Shown: in pieces, positions 45,550-54,778 of the stretch
Position numbering within the stretch: position 1 is the first letter of the stretch
How the letters are laid out: each line of letters starts with the position of its first letter
DNA from: Candidatus Kapaibacterium sp.
GTDB lineage: Bacteria; Bacteroidota; Ignavibacteria; Kapaibacteriales; UBA2268
Reading direction: 5' to 3'
Assembly (NCBI GenBank): GCA_026418625.1
Contig: JAOABA010000051.1
Location: forward strand, 62,001-126,000
DNA: 64,000 nt
Translations under genes and position numbers: made by a program
The notes under the pieces: generated by a model
Databases searched by the model: none
Told to the model about the DNA's origin: nothing
The model's input: the letters and a program-made list of their open reading frames with translations, nothing else

Positions 45550-45792
45550 TTATTCAGAATAAAAATATTTCTTTAATTCACTTTCTGGAATGTATTTAGA
45601 AGCTTGTCTAATTATTGCTTTGATAGTTCCTTTGTCTAATTCATTATGATTCGGTATTGTTAGGATTTGCTCAATAGAATTAATTTTTCTAAAAATCTTA
45701 ACATGGCTGCCTTTTTGTGATTTAATATTAAATCCAAAAATTGAAAAAATTCTAAGTAATTCAATGCCTGATAGAACCTTTAGTTTAGGCAT
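45550..45792 (-). CDS. hicA: HicA-type toxin
   Basis: An 80-residue protein with the dsRBD-like HicA fold: MPKLKVLSGIELLRIFSIF, the catalytic histidine in SQKGSHVKIFRK, and the end IPNHNELDKGTIKAIIRQAS. HicA cleaves mRNA. The ATG at 45792 gives an 8-base overlap with hicB; a GTG at 45804 is also in frame. The antitoxin gene precedes it, the less common order. Confidence 0.9.
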   Translation of the reverse strand: MPKLKVLSGIELLRIFSIFGFNIKSQKGSHVKIFRKINSIEQILTIPNHNELDKGTIKAIIRQASKYIPESELKKYFYSE

Positions 45793-46012
45793 ATTCGAAT
45801 TCACCTAAATCAATGTTCACAGATATTGCAGGATTCGGTAAAATATCATATGCTTCTAAATCCTCGCCTTCAATATGTAAGTTCAAAGCTTCTCTTATAT
45901 TTTCAACAGTTTCATCGAGAGTTAATCCTTGTGTTACGATTGGCAGATCTAAACATTCTGCGACATAATACCTTTCTCCCCTGAATATTCTGAAATTTAT
46001 AATTTTTTTCAT
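45785..46012 (-). CDS. hicB: HicB-type antitoxin
   Basis: This 75-residue partial-RNase-H-fold antitoxin has RYYVAECLDLPIVTQGLTLDETVENIREAL, the hallmark of HicB. The extra C-terminal DNA-binding helix-turn-helix or ribbon-helix-helix domain of longer HicB proteins is absent, so autoregulation may be weak or involve other factors. It overlaps hicA by 8 bases. Confidence 0.9.
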   Translation of the reverse strand: MKKIINFRIFRGERYYVAECLDLPIVTQGLTLDETVENIREALNLHIEGEDLEAYDILPNPAISVNIDLGEFEYA

Positions 46013-46233
46013 AATACATTCTCAAATTACTATAATCATTTTTGACAAGTTACAATTCCATTTATTTTATCTCAAGTTAAACGAATAAATTTGTAATATG
46101 CAAAGTTCTTATGAGCTGTAGATGAAAATCATTTATCAAAATTAATGATTTCTTCCAACCTTTGATTGTTTGGATGACAACCAAATTTAATTAATTTATT
46201 AATTTCTAATTTTATGAATAATTGGGTAAAAAA

Positions 46234-48198
46234 TTAATCTTCTATTGGTGTTTCAACTAAAACATCAACTCTTCTGCAATAAAATCTTCCTTCAGGTAAA
46301 TTATTATTAAATCTTAATTCATTTTCGCCCAAACCAGTTGAAATGATTTGTTTTGCTTTTAATTCCTTCTTGACCGCATCTGCTCTTTCCTGGCTTAATT
46401 TTTGATTTCTTTCAGCTGTTCCTATCCTGTCTGTATGTCCCAATATCTTTATTGTTGAGTTTGGTTTTACTCTTGTTTTTATTATGTCAATTACTCTGCT
46501 GTTATAATAGCTTATAGTAGCTTTATCATAAGCAAAAAGAATTAGACTAAATCTGTCTATGTATTTATCTCCCATTCTATCTCTTTTCTTTTTCTGGATA
46601 GTAATAACATCAACAGGTATTGACTTCATTTTCGAACTTGCTTTCTGTCCAGTAACATCCTTAACATTTATCTTGTAATCCAACGGTGCATTTTCTTTTG
46701 GAATAGATTTCTGCTCTAAATCAAAAAGCCATTCAACAGTAGATGGAACTGAGCTATAATCTTTAAATTCCTTAATTAATTTACCGTTTTGATATGCTTC
46801 AATTGACCAACTATCAATTGCTGCTTCGTTTTTAACATCGTTATAAAACCTTACCATCGGCGGATTTACCGTTCGAAGTGTGTCATCTGTGGTAATAGGT
46901 GCCAAAATTTCAAATTTGTTGGTCGTAATTTCTGCTCTCCTGTTTTCAATTATTCCATCAGGCTCATTAACATTAGATGGCTCTTGAGGTAAATTTCTTG
47001 AACTCAGCTTAATTCTGTTTTCGGGAATCTCCCAAACTTGTGTAAGATAATTCTTAATTGTTTCTGCTCTTCTTTGAGAAAGAGCTGTATTTCCTCGTTC
47101 CAATCCTTCATTCGAGTTACATCCTTCAATAGTTATCATAGCATCGGGATTTTCAATCATTCGCCTACCAACAATATTTAGAAGATTATAATATGTTTCA
47201 AGAACACCAGCTCTATGCAAATTTTCTACTCTGAATTGTTTTGCTTCTTCTTTTGTTAATCGAACATATCTCGGAGGTATTTCGGACGAGTTTTCATCAA
47301 AAAACACATAAGATAGTAACGGTTTTAACTCATAAGAGAGGAACTCTTCAACAACAAACTTTGCCACATTGATTTCATTTCCCTCTTGATCAACCCCCAT
47401 TGCATTGATATTTGCTATAAGCTCAGGCTTTTGTTCTGGTGGTATCATTGGAGGTTCGCTTATTTCAGGTTTGGGAGAGTATTTCAAGGCTAAACCAAGT
47501 CTTAAAGTATTAATTTTCCAATCTGTATTTTTTGCAACTTCATTCAAACCGAAAGAATAAAAAGCCTCTGGTTGTAAGAACCAAGTTTTATCTTTATTTA
47601 ATGGTAATTCATAAGATAAGCCACCAAGTAGACTTAGTCGAAAAGTAGCTGCATCAGGTATTTGGACATCATTGACAAGCCTTGTCCTTTGATTATTTTC
47701 ATAAGTGCCTGTTAATGGTTCAAGTATTTTTTCCTGATGACTTGCATCCTTTTGAATAATTAAACCAGCGTGAAAACCTAACTCAAGCGATAAGCCTTCC
47801 CAAAGCCTTATACCAAGCATTGGTTCAATTCCTATTGACGAAATTTTTGCATCGAGAGTATGTTCAAAAACACCTTTTACAGCCTGAGCGTTAAGATTAA
47901 CAGTATCTTCTTCGAGTCTTTTCAATAATCCATATCGTGTGAAATAACCTAATCTTAAATCAAGAAAAAGACTTTCACTTAAAATAAAATTAGACAAAAA
48001 ACCTAAACTAAAGCCTAATCCGCTTCCATCTCTAAAACCCGGACTACAACTTGGACAATTTGATAATGAATCAAAATTCGCAGTGTGTGAATTCAAATTA
48101 ATATGTCCAAAAATACCGTAACTGTTTCTTTCACTTTGGGAATATGAAAATTGAGAAAGAATTAGATATGTCAATATTAGAATCACAAACCTTTTCAT
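46234..48198 (-). CDS. Outer-membrane protein with an N-terminal barrel and two OmpA-like domains
   Basis: Signal peptide (FVILILTYLILSQFSYSQ), then a ~220-residue OmpA-type barrel (SGLGFSLGFLSNF to LRLGLALKYSP), a Pro-rich linker (SEPPMIPPEQKPE) and a first OmpA-like domain (~285-430: YVFFDENSSEIPP, LSQRRAETIKNYL, IENRRAEI). A strand-rich middle (~440-530) leads to a second OmpA domain (~535-650: LILFAYDKATI, LGHTDRIGTAERN, LSQERADAVKKEL, RRVDVLVE). Such double domains would hold peptidoglycan strongly. It overlaps the upstream surface protein gene by 4 bases (ATGA), implying that the two work together. Confidence 0.87.
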   Translation of the reverse strand: MKRFVILILTYLILSQFSYSQSERNSYGIFGHINLNSHTANFDSLSNCPSCSPGFRDGSGLGFSLGFLSNFILSESLFLDLRLGYFTRYGLLKRLEEDTVNLNAQAVKGVFEHTLDAKISSIGIEPMLGIRLWEGLSLELGFHAGLIIQKDASHQEKILEPLTGTYENNQRTRLVNDVQIPDAATFRLSLLGGLSYELPLNKDKTWFLQPEAFYSFGLNEVAKNTDWKINTLRLGLALKYSPKPEISEPPMIPPEQKPELIANINAMGVDQEGNEINVAKFVVEEFLSYELKPLLSYVFFDENSSEIPPRYVRLTKEEAKQFRVENLHRAGVLETYYNLLNIVGRRMIENPDAMITIEGCNSNEGLERGNTALSQRRAETIKNYLTQVWEIPENRIKLSSRNLPQEPSNVNEPDGIIENRRAEITTNKFEILAPITTDDTLRTVNPPMVRFYNDVKNEAAIDSWSIEAYQNGKLIKEFKDYSSVPSTVEWLFDLEQKSIPKENAPLDYKINVKDVTGQKASSKMKSIPVDVITIQKKKRDRMGDKYIDRFSLILFAYDKATISYYNSRVIDIIKTRVKPNSTIKILGHTDRIGTAERNQKLSQERADAVKKELKAKQIISTGLGENELRFNNNLPEGRFYCRRVDVLVETPIED

Positions 48199-50660
48199 TT
48201 TTGCACCTCCATAATTCTGTTAATAACTTCAGATGGTGTCTTTAATATTACAAAGTAAACTCCAGTTGCTATATTTGTTACATCGTAAATTGCTCGATAT
48301 GAACCCGATTCAATCACTCCATTATAAATATCAGATATCTTTATGCCTGTTAAATCATAAACAGCTAAATGCGTAAATCCTGATTCTGGAGTTGTGAATT
48401 CAATTTCTGCACTTGAGCTTGAGGGGTTTGGTTTAATAGTCATAGTAATTACTCCGCCACCCGATTTAAACAATCTCGTTATACCTCCAGCTTTGCACAA
48501 ATTAATTAACCTGACAGTAGTATCAATTCGTGTAACATCGAATCTGCAATCATCCCATTCGAAAAATTCAAGGAGGAAATTTGATTCCTCGACCTCTCCT
48601 AAAGTTGCAAGGAATGTCATATTTGCAAGATTGGGATCGAAACCATTTCTGCGCCCCTGAAGAGTAATGACCCTATCCTGATTGTCAATTATACCTTGAG
48701 GAGTATTGCCAAATGGAACCATTATTGTCTTATTAAATCTGATTCTTGCTTTAAAATTGAATGCTTTGCAAAAATCCAGATCTGTCTGGTCAGTTATTCT
48801 TAAAATAACATTAAAGATTTCACCGGGTTCCTTCCTGATTACTGTATCAGATAAAGTAACAACGGTTGTTGGTTGAATAACAGTAATTAATATTGGTGGA
48901 GATGTATTTCGGCAACCATTTGTATCTACTACAATAACGGTATATGAGCCGGGATCTCTAACTACAATTGTTCTTGTAGTTGCTCCAGTATTCCATTGAT
49001 ATGATACATATCCATTATTTCCTGCATCCAGAATTACACTATCGCAGGAACAAAATCTTGTTGGTCCAAGAGGAGTAATTACTGGATTAGGCAAAGGATT
49101 TACTCTAACTGTTATTGAGGCAGTATCTCGACAACTCTTCGCATCAGTAACTACTACAGTGTAAGTTGTAGTTTGATTGGGATTTGCCATTGGCTGAGCA
49201 ACATTTGTTGCACTAAGACCTTGTGCTGGCGACCAGCTATAAGAATATGGAGGGGTGCCGCCAGTTGCCGGATTTCCTATCTGAACCGCCGTTCCCGAGC
49301 AAGTAGCAACATTGGGTCCCGGGTTAACATTTGGCAAAGGATTTATTATAACTCTAATAGTTGCTGAAGTCTGACAGCCATTGCCATCCGTCACCGTAAC
49401 GGTGTAATTTGTTGTCTGATTAGGATTTGCAGTTACTTGTGCAGTATTTGATGCACTTAAACCAGTTGTTGGCGTCCAATTATAACTATAAGGCGGCCTT
49501 CCACCAGTTGCAGTATTTCCTATTAAAATAGGTGAACCAAGACAGGTTTCAACATTTTGAGGAAGATTTACAGAAGGATTCGGATAAACTGTTATGGTTA
49601 CGGTATCATAGCCGAATTGACAGTTTGAAGCATCAGCTCCCCTTAGAAAATAAGTAGTAGTAGAATTAGGACTAACCTGAATGGAGGCAGTAGTTGCAGA
49701 TAATCCGGGTGGATTTGAAGACCATTGATAATTTACACCCCCACTTGCAGTTAGTGTTATTTGTTCTCCTGCACAAATACTTGTTTTAGATGGAGTTATT
49801 TTGATATTATCAAGCGTTTGAGGACAAGTTCTGCAGGTTGTGGTTCTAAAATATAAGCCCATCATTAACCAAGCATAACAATCTCCTCCACCTTCCAAAC
49901 CAAAACTTGCTGAACTCTGTCCCTGAGTTACATTTGTTTGCCTTGACTCTGAGTTCCAAAAATTTCTAGAAATTTGATGGGTAGTTCCGTTTATAATACC
50001 ATTAAATGTTGGTGAAACAGAATTTTGCATATCTGAAACAATCAGAAAACCCTCGGCAAAAGTAGAATTTCCACAAGCTGTGAAACCGGTTAAATTCTCA
50101 TTCATCGATCCACCAGAGCTTGTAGACCTCAAACCATCGTTAATAACTAAATGCCCTTCAAAATTTTCGGTTAAATCTTCATAGGCAATAAAAAGAGTTA
50201 AACCATCAGTTTCTCGATTTGCTGTGCCAGTATTTATCAAATAATCACCGTTTCCAGTTATTGAAGCAGTAACATTCGCTCTATAACCTCTTGTCCCTTG
50301 TTCATTCCAACATTTATGAGGTCCTTGGCCAGTTTGTGTGGCAGCATAATTTGATGAATTGTTTTGAGGATTTACAACATTGACTGTTGGACTTGTAGGA
50401 GTAGATGATGAGTAAGAAACAGTAAACCAGACATAAGCTCTTACAATACGATAGCAACTTGCAGGTAACTCGCTCACATTTAGAGTAATTGGCATATCCT
50501 GACCAAGAGGTGTTGCATATCTTGTTGTTACTTTCGCCGATTTTTGTATGTATTTAAGACCACACCTCGATTCCCTTAGAACAATGTTATTAATAGCTTG
50601 AGAATATAAAAATGTAAAGGGAATCAAAAAGATTAAGGCAGTTAGTAGGAACTTTCTCAT
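48195..50660 (-). CDS. Surface protein with Ig-like repeats, cohesin-like module and T9SS sorting domain
   Basis: This 821-aa secreted protein has a signal peptide (LTALIFLIPFTFLYSQ) and an N-terminal domain (~25-278) with paired cysteines, like DUF3344-type modules. Four PKD/Ig-like modules (~285-597) follow; the second and third are near-identical 81-residue repeats (TGGRPPYSYNW, TGGTPPYSYSW). A cohesin-like part (~600-725: VILRITDQTDLDF) and a type IX sorting domain (~735-821: IKPNPSSSSAEIEF, IATGVYFVIL) complete it. A strong AGGAGG site precedes the ATG. It is the first gene of an operon with the double-OmpA protein, so it is probably a surface adhesin partnered with a cell-wall-bound outer-membrane protein. 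Confidence 0.86.
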   Translation of the reverse strand: MRKFLLTALIFLIPFTFLYSQAINNIVLRESRCGLKYIQKSAKVTTRYATPLGQDMPITLNVSELPASCYRIVRAYVWFTVSYSSSTPTSPTVNVVNPQNNSSNYAATQTGQGPHKCWNEQGTRGYRANVTASITGNGDYLINTGTANRETDGLTLFIAYEDLTENFEGHLVINDGLRSTSSGGSMNENLTGFTACGNSTFAEGFLIVSDMQNSVSPTFNGIINGTTHQISRNFWNSESRQTNVTQGQSSASFGLEGGGDCYAWLMMGLYFRTTTCRTCPQTLDNIKITPSKTSICAGEQITLTASGGVNYQWSSNPPGLSATTASIQVSPNSTTTYFLRGADASNCQFGYDTVTITVYPNPSVNLPQNVETCLGSPILIGNTATGGRPPYSYNWTPTTGLSASNTAQVTANPNQTTNYTVTVTDGNGCQTSATIRVIINPLPNVNPGPNVATCSGTAVQIGNPATGGTPPYSYSWSPAQGLSATNVAQPMANPNQTTTYTVVVTDAKSCRDTASITVRVNPLPNPVITPLGPTRFCSCDSVILDAGNNGYVSYQWNTGATTRTIVVRDPGSYTVIVVDTNGCRNTSPPILITVIQPTTVVTLSDTVIRKEPGEIFNVILRITDQTDLDFCKAFNFKARIRFNKTIMVPFGNTPQGIIDNQDRVITLQGRRNGFDPNLANMTFLATLGEVEESNFLLEFFEWDDCRFDVTRIDTTVRLINLCKAGGITRLFKSGGGVITMTIKPNPSSSSAEIEFTTPESGFTHLAVYDLTGIKISDIYNGVIESGSYRAIYDVTNIATGVYFVILKTPSEVINRIMEVQK

Positions 50661-50869
50661 AAGCTTTCCTCCTATAAATTCTTTCAGTAAAATATTCTAA
50701 ATTATTAATATTTTACCTACAAATTATCAAAACAAAATTTTAAATACAACAAAAAAATTAAAAAACTTTAACTTAATTATTTAAAGTTCAGAGTTTCATT
50801 AGAAATTTCATTATGCAATTAATAATTATTAAATTTGAATTTATATTTTGTTTATTATGAGATTAGATA

Positions 50870-52018
50870 ATGATTTATTTGAATAATGCGGCAACAAGTT
50901 TTCCTAAACCCCAATCTGTTATTAATGCTGTTACTGAATGTTTATCTCGTCCTTTACTACATTCATCACGAACCGGTTTCGAGCGTGAGAAAGATGATTA
51001 TATCTATCTTTGTCGTGAAAATCTCGCAAAAATTCTTAATGTAAAAGACCCTCTTCATATTGTTTTTTCGTCTGGAAGCACTGAATCTTTGAACTTAGCA
51101 ATTAAGGGATTGAATCTCAAGGGTTCGCACGTTGTTACAACTGCCATTGAGCATAATTCAGTTCTACGTCCTTTAAAAACGATGGAACTATATGGTGAGA
51201 TCTCTATCTCTATTGTTATGTGCGATGAGAAGGGATATATCGAACCAGAATGGATTGGTCAGGCAATGAATTCTAATACAAAAGCGGTTGTTGTCAATCA
51301 TTGCTCAAATGTTACCGGAACCATTCTCGATATAAAAGAAATAGCCAAAGTTGTCCATAAAAATGGAGCTGTTTTGATTGTTGATGCTTCTCAATCAGCA
51401 GGCTCAGTTCCTATTGACTTTGATGGCTGGGATATTGATTTATTGGCTTTCACAGGACACAAATCACTTTATGGAATTCAAGGGATTGGAGGGCTATGTA
51501 TAAAGGAAGGAATAGAACTAAAGCCTCTTAAAGTTGGCGGGACTGGCATTTTGAGCGAAGTCCTTCTTCAACCTGACGGTCTTCCAATTTATTATGAAGC
51601 GGGAACACCAAATACACCCGGTATAATATCATTATGGGCTGGAACCGAATTCATTCTAAATGAAGGTTTCGAAAAAATTCATAATCACAAAAGTAAATTA
51701 GTAAAAAAGATGATCAAAGAGCTAAGTGAAGTTCCTGAGGTAAAGATTTATTATGACCCCGAACACTCGAGCTATTCAAATTTCTGTTTTAATATTGAAG
51801 GAATGGTTCCCGAAGAAGTAGGATATATGCTTGACAGCTCTTTTGATATAATGGTAAGGACAGGACTCCATTGTGCTCCACTTGTTCTTGAACCACTTGA
51901 TGTTTTTCCTTGGGGAACTGTTCGAGCAAGCCCTTCATACTTTACTACTGAAGAAGAAGTCGATACTTTTATTAATGCAATAAAGGATATTGTAAATTTT
52001 GTTAAAAAGAAAAAATAA
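50870..52018 (+). CDS. Class V aminotransferase, cysteine desulfurase-like
   Basis: This 382-aa PLP enzyme has MIYLNNAATSFPKP at the start, the substrate/PLP residues in TTAIEHNSVLRPL, the PLP aspartate in VLIVDASQSAGSVP and the Schiff-base lysine in LLAFTGHKSLYG. The desulfurase-type cysteine is in RTGLHCAPLV. It matches the subgroup near the SufS/CsdA desulfurases without SufU, SufE or IscU next to it. It may supply sulphur, or act on another amino acid. Next is a DUF2130 gene 14 bases downstream on the same strand. Confidence 0.88.
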   Translation: MIYLNNAATSFPKPQSVINAVTECLSRPLLHSSRTGFEREKDDYIYLCRENLAKILNVKDPLHIVFSSGSTESLNLAIKGLNLKGSHVVTTAIEHNSVLRPLKTMELYGEISISIVMCDEKGYIEPEWIGQAMNSNTKAVVVNHCSNVTGTILDIKEIAKVVHKNGAVLIVDASQSAGSVPIDFDGWDIDLLAFTGHKSLYGIQGIGGLCIKEGIELKPLKVGGTGILSEVLLQPDGLPIYYEAGTPNTPGIISLWAGTEFILNEGFEKIHNHKSKLVKKMIKELSEVPEVKIYYDPEHSSYSNFCFNIEGMVPEEVGYMLDSSFDIMVRTGLHCAPLVLEPLDVFPWGTVRASPSYFTTEEEVDTFINAIKDIVNFVKKKK

Positions 52019-52032
52019 ATTCAAGATTAATT

Positions 52033-53376
52033 ATGAGTGATGAAATAAAAAATACCATTAAATGCCCAAATTGTGGAACAGTAATAGAAGTCACAAAAGT
52101 TCTTTGGCACGAAATTGAAGAAAAAGTCAGCGACGATTATAGAAAAAAATACTTCGCTGCTATCGAAAAAGAAAGAAAAAAAGTTGAAGAAGAACAAAAA
52201 CAAAAATATGAACAAACTCTTGCTGAATTAAAAAAGACACTAAATTCTAAGGATGAGGAAATCGCTAAGGCTAATAAAAAGGCTGAAGAGCTACTCAAAA
52301 AAGAAGCAGAACTGATTGAGAAAGAAAATCTGATTAATATTACTATTCAAAAAAGATTAGAGGAAGAAAAGTCCAAAATTGCCGAATATGAACAACAAAA
52401 AAATAAATTTATAGTAGAAAATCTGCAAAAAGAGCTTGAAGAACAAGCAAAAAAATTAGAGGAAGCTCAAAAAATTGAACTCGAAGCCAGAAGAAAACAA
52501 AAAGAATTAGAAGATAAAGAAAAAAATCTCGAGCTTGTTGTCGAGCAAAAACTTGCCGAAGAAATGAAAAAAAGAGCTTTGGAAATAGAAGAACGAAAAA
52601 ATCACGAAATGAGCCTTAAAATAAGGCAATACGAAGAAAGAGAGGCAAGTTTGAAGAGAACAATTGAAGAATTAAAGCAAAAATCGGAACAAGGCTCTAT
52701 ACAACTTCAGGGTGAAGCTCAGGAAATTGAATTGGAGGAACTACTCAAAAGAAAATTTATCTTTGATATTATTGAGCCTGTCCCCAAAGGTATGCGAGGT
52801 GCAGACTGCATACAGACTATCAGAAACGATATTGGTCAAGAATGTGGAAAAATAATTTGGGAATCCAAAAGAACCAAAGACTGGCAAAATAATTGGATTG
52901 ATAAATTAAAAAATGATAAGAACGAATCTAATGCCGATGTAGCCGTTATTGTTACTCAAGCTATGCCAAAGGAGATTAAGAATTTTGGTTTTCTTGATGG
53001 AGTTTGGATTACAAGTTTTAACTATGTACCAGAACTTGCGTTTGTTCTTCGCGAATCAATTATTCAGTTTAATATGATAAAGCTGTCTCAAGCAGGTAAA
53101 GATCAAAAAATGGAGTTAATGTATGATTATCTGACAGGGACAGAATTCAAAAATAAGATTCAATCAATTGTCGAAGCCTTTGTTTCTATGAAATCAGAAC
53201 TTGAAAAAGAAAAAGCAGCTATGGCAAAAATCTGGTCAAAAAGGGAGAGGCAAATAGAAATTGTAAGAGACAATACAATTAAAATTTATGGCAGTCTTCA
53301 GGCAATCATCGGCAAACAATTACCCGAAATTAATTATCTTGAATTAAATCCAGTTAATGAAAATAATGATTTTTAA
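52033..53376 (+). CDS. DUF2130 coiled-coil protein
   Basis: The N-terminus has a small zinc-like CPNCGTV motif (IKCPNCGTVIEV). A very charged coiled coil (~35-230, rich in E/K/A) follows, then the conserved DUF2130 domain (~235-400: RGADCIQTI, IIWESKRTKDWQNNWI, ADVAVIVTQAMPKEI). The domain has features of a PD-(D/E)XK nuclease-like fold (E in IIWESKRTK), which is suggestive only. Function is unknown. It is widespread in bacteria as a single gene. Confidence 0.88.
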   Translation: MSDEIKNTIKCPNCGTVIEVTKVLWHEIEEKVSDDYRKKYFAAIEKERKKVEEEQKQKYEQTLAELKKTLNSKDEEIAKANKKAEELLKKEAELIEKENLINITIQKRLEEEKSKIAEYEQQKNKFIVENLQKELEEQAKKLEEAQKIELEARRKQKELEDKEKNLELVVEQKLAEEMKKRALEIEERKNHEMSLKIRQYEEREASLKRTIEELKQKSEQGSIQLQGEAQEIELEELLKRKFIFDIIEPVPKGMRGADCIQTIRNDIGQECGKIIWESKRTKDWQNNWIDKLKNDKNESNADVAVIVTQAMPKEIKNFGFLDGVWITSFNYVPELAFVLRESIIQFNMIKLSQAGKDQKMELMYDYLTGTEFKNKIQSIVEAFVSMKSELEKEKAAMAKIWSKRERQIEIVRDNTIKIYGSLQAIIGKQLPEINYLELNPVNENNDF

Positions 53377-53396
53377 TTTTTATCATAAGGAAAGTT

Positions 53397-53885
53397 ATGA
53401 ACGCAGCTCATTTACATCTTCTTTTGAACCACTTCCCTGTAATTCTCTTGATTGTTGGTTTTGTGATTTTAATTGTTGGATTAATTGCTAAGAAAAAGAC
53501 TTTAAAAATCACGGCTCTTGTAATTTTTATGTGTGGTTCATTAATAACCATACCGACCTATTTTTCTGGAGGAAATGCTGAGGATATAATTGAAGATATA
53601 AGCCCAGAAAGCAAGGTATATATTGAAAAGCACGAAGATCAAGCCAAAATTTTCTCCATAACTTTTTATATGCTAGGAATTTTATCTTTTATAGGAATAT
53701 TGGGTATTTCAAAAGACCAAAAATATGCTTCTTGGTTTACTTATTTAATATTAATCTTTTCTGCCATCAGTTTATATTTTGCTGCTTTAACAGGTAATTC
53801 AGGTGGAGAAATCAGACATACAGAAATTCGAAAAGAAATCCCAACTAATGGTATCGAAAGAGAGAAAATTGAGGTTGATCACTAA
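53397..53885 (+). CDS. DUF2231-like four-helix membrane protein
   Basis: The 162-aa protein starts MNAAHLHLLLNHFPV, a His-rich first helix typical of this family, and has helices near LLIVGFVILIVGLI, ITALVIFMCGSLITIP, FSITFYMLGILSFIGI and WFTYLILIFSAISLYF. The end (LTGNSGGEIRHTEI) is also conserved. The histidines could bind heme or metal, but this is speculative. The stop overlaps the convergent transporter stop by 4 bases. Confidence 0.78.
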   Translation: MNAAHLHLLLNHFPVILLIVGFVILIVGLIAKKKTLKITALVIFMCGSLITIPTYFSGGNAEDIIEDISPESKVYIEKHEDQAKIFSITFYMLGILSFIGILGISKDQKYASWFTYLILIFSAISLYFAALTGNSGGEIRHTEIRKEIPTNGIEREKIEVDH

Positions 53886-54778
53886 GCTTTTTCTTTCTTA
53901 AACAATTTTTGAAGAAATTCACCCGCTTCTGATAGCACAACTCCGGAAAAGAGTATTAGCGCACCAAAATACTCTTTTCCAGATAAAATCTCACTGAAAA
54001 TTATAAATGCAATCAAAGAAGCAAAAACCGGTTCAAGTGCAAATATCAAAGCGGCTTTAACCGGTGTTGTGTATTTCTGAACTGCTGTGTGAATGATTGT
54101 CAAAAATATTGATGCCACAATCCCATTGAATAATAGCGAATAAATTAACATTTCGCTAAAATTAAAATTAATCGAATTTTTTTCGAAAATTAAAGCTCCC
54201 AAAAGGCTTAATGGCAATATTACTAAGAATTGCATCATTACGAGTTGAATTGTTTCGCTGAAGATTTTTACCTTTTTTGTGAAAATGTCCATATAAGTAA
54301 TGTAAAATCCCCAGAAAATAGTGGAGAGCAAAGTCAGTAAATCACCAATATTAATATTATCAAAATCGGGATTAGCAAAAAGCCATAACCCAATGAAAGC
54401 TACAAAAACACCTGCTTTCTGCCAGAATTTAATGGGTTTTCTTATGATAAGCCAGAATACAAACGGGGTAATTACAACGGCCATCCCTGTAATGAATGCT
54501 GATTTAGTAACCGAAGTAAATTTAAGTCCTAAGGTTTGAAGAATGAAACCTCCACCAAAGAAAAGACCTAATATTAGTCCGTCAAAAAATTTTTCCTTGC
54601 TTATTTTAAAAAACTGCTTTCCGAAAATAAAGATTAGTATAGTAAAAGCCAGAAGAAAACGAAGAAATAAATAAAATAAGGGGCTGGTCTCATCTAAACC
54701 GATTTTTGTAAAAGAAAAAGTTGCACCCCAGATTATAGTTACAACTCCAAGCAATAACTCCGCAGACCAAGATTTCAT
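53882..54778 (-). CDS. EamA/DMT-family transporter
   Basis: The 298-aa protein has ten hydrophobic helices in two EamA repeats: WGATFSFTKIGLDETSP and LGLKFTSVTKSAFITGM in the first, and GFYITYMDIFTKKV and ALIFALEPVFASLIAFIIFSE in the second. These are drug/metabolite or amino acid exporters of the inner membrane; the substrate is unknown. Its start overlaps the end of the L,D-transpeptidase gene by 4 bases, so the two are cotranscribed. Confidence 0.9.
   Translation of the reverse strand: MKSWSAELLLGVVTIIWGATFSFTKIGLDETSPLFYLFLRFLLAFTILIFIFGKQFFKISKEKFFDGLILGLFFGGGFILQTLGLKFTSVTKSAFITGMAVVITPFVFWLIIRKPIKFWQKAGVFVAFIGLWLFANPDFDNINIGDLLTLLSTIFWGFYITYMDIFTKKVKIFSETIQLVMMQFLVILPLSLLGALIFEKNSINFNFSEMLIYSLLFNGIVASIFLTIIHTAVQKYTTPVKAALIFALEPVFASLIAFIIFSEILSGKEYFGALILFSGVVLSEAGEFLQKLFKKEKA

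Noticed and set aside
52027-52215. Phe-rich minus-strand frame opposite the DUF2130 gene
   Set aside because: Its composition is the complement of Glu/Lys codons of the real coiled coil.
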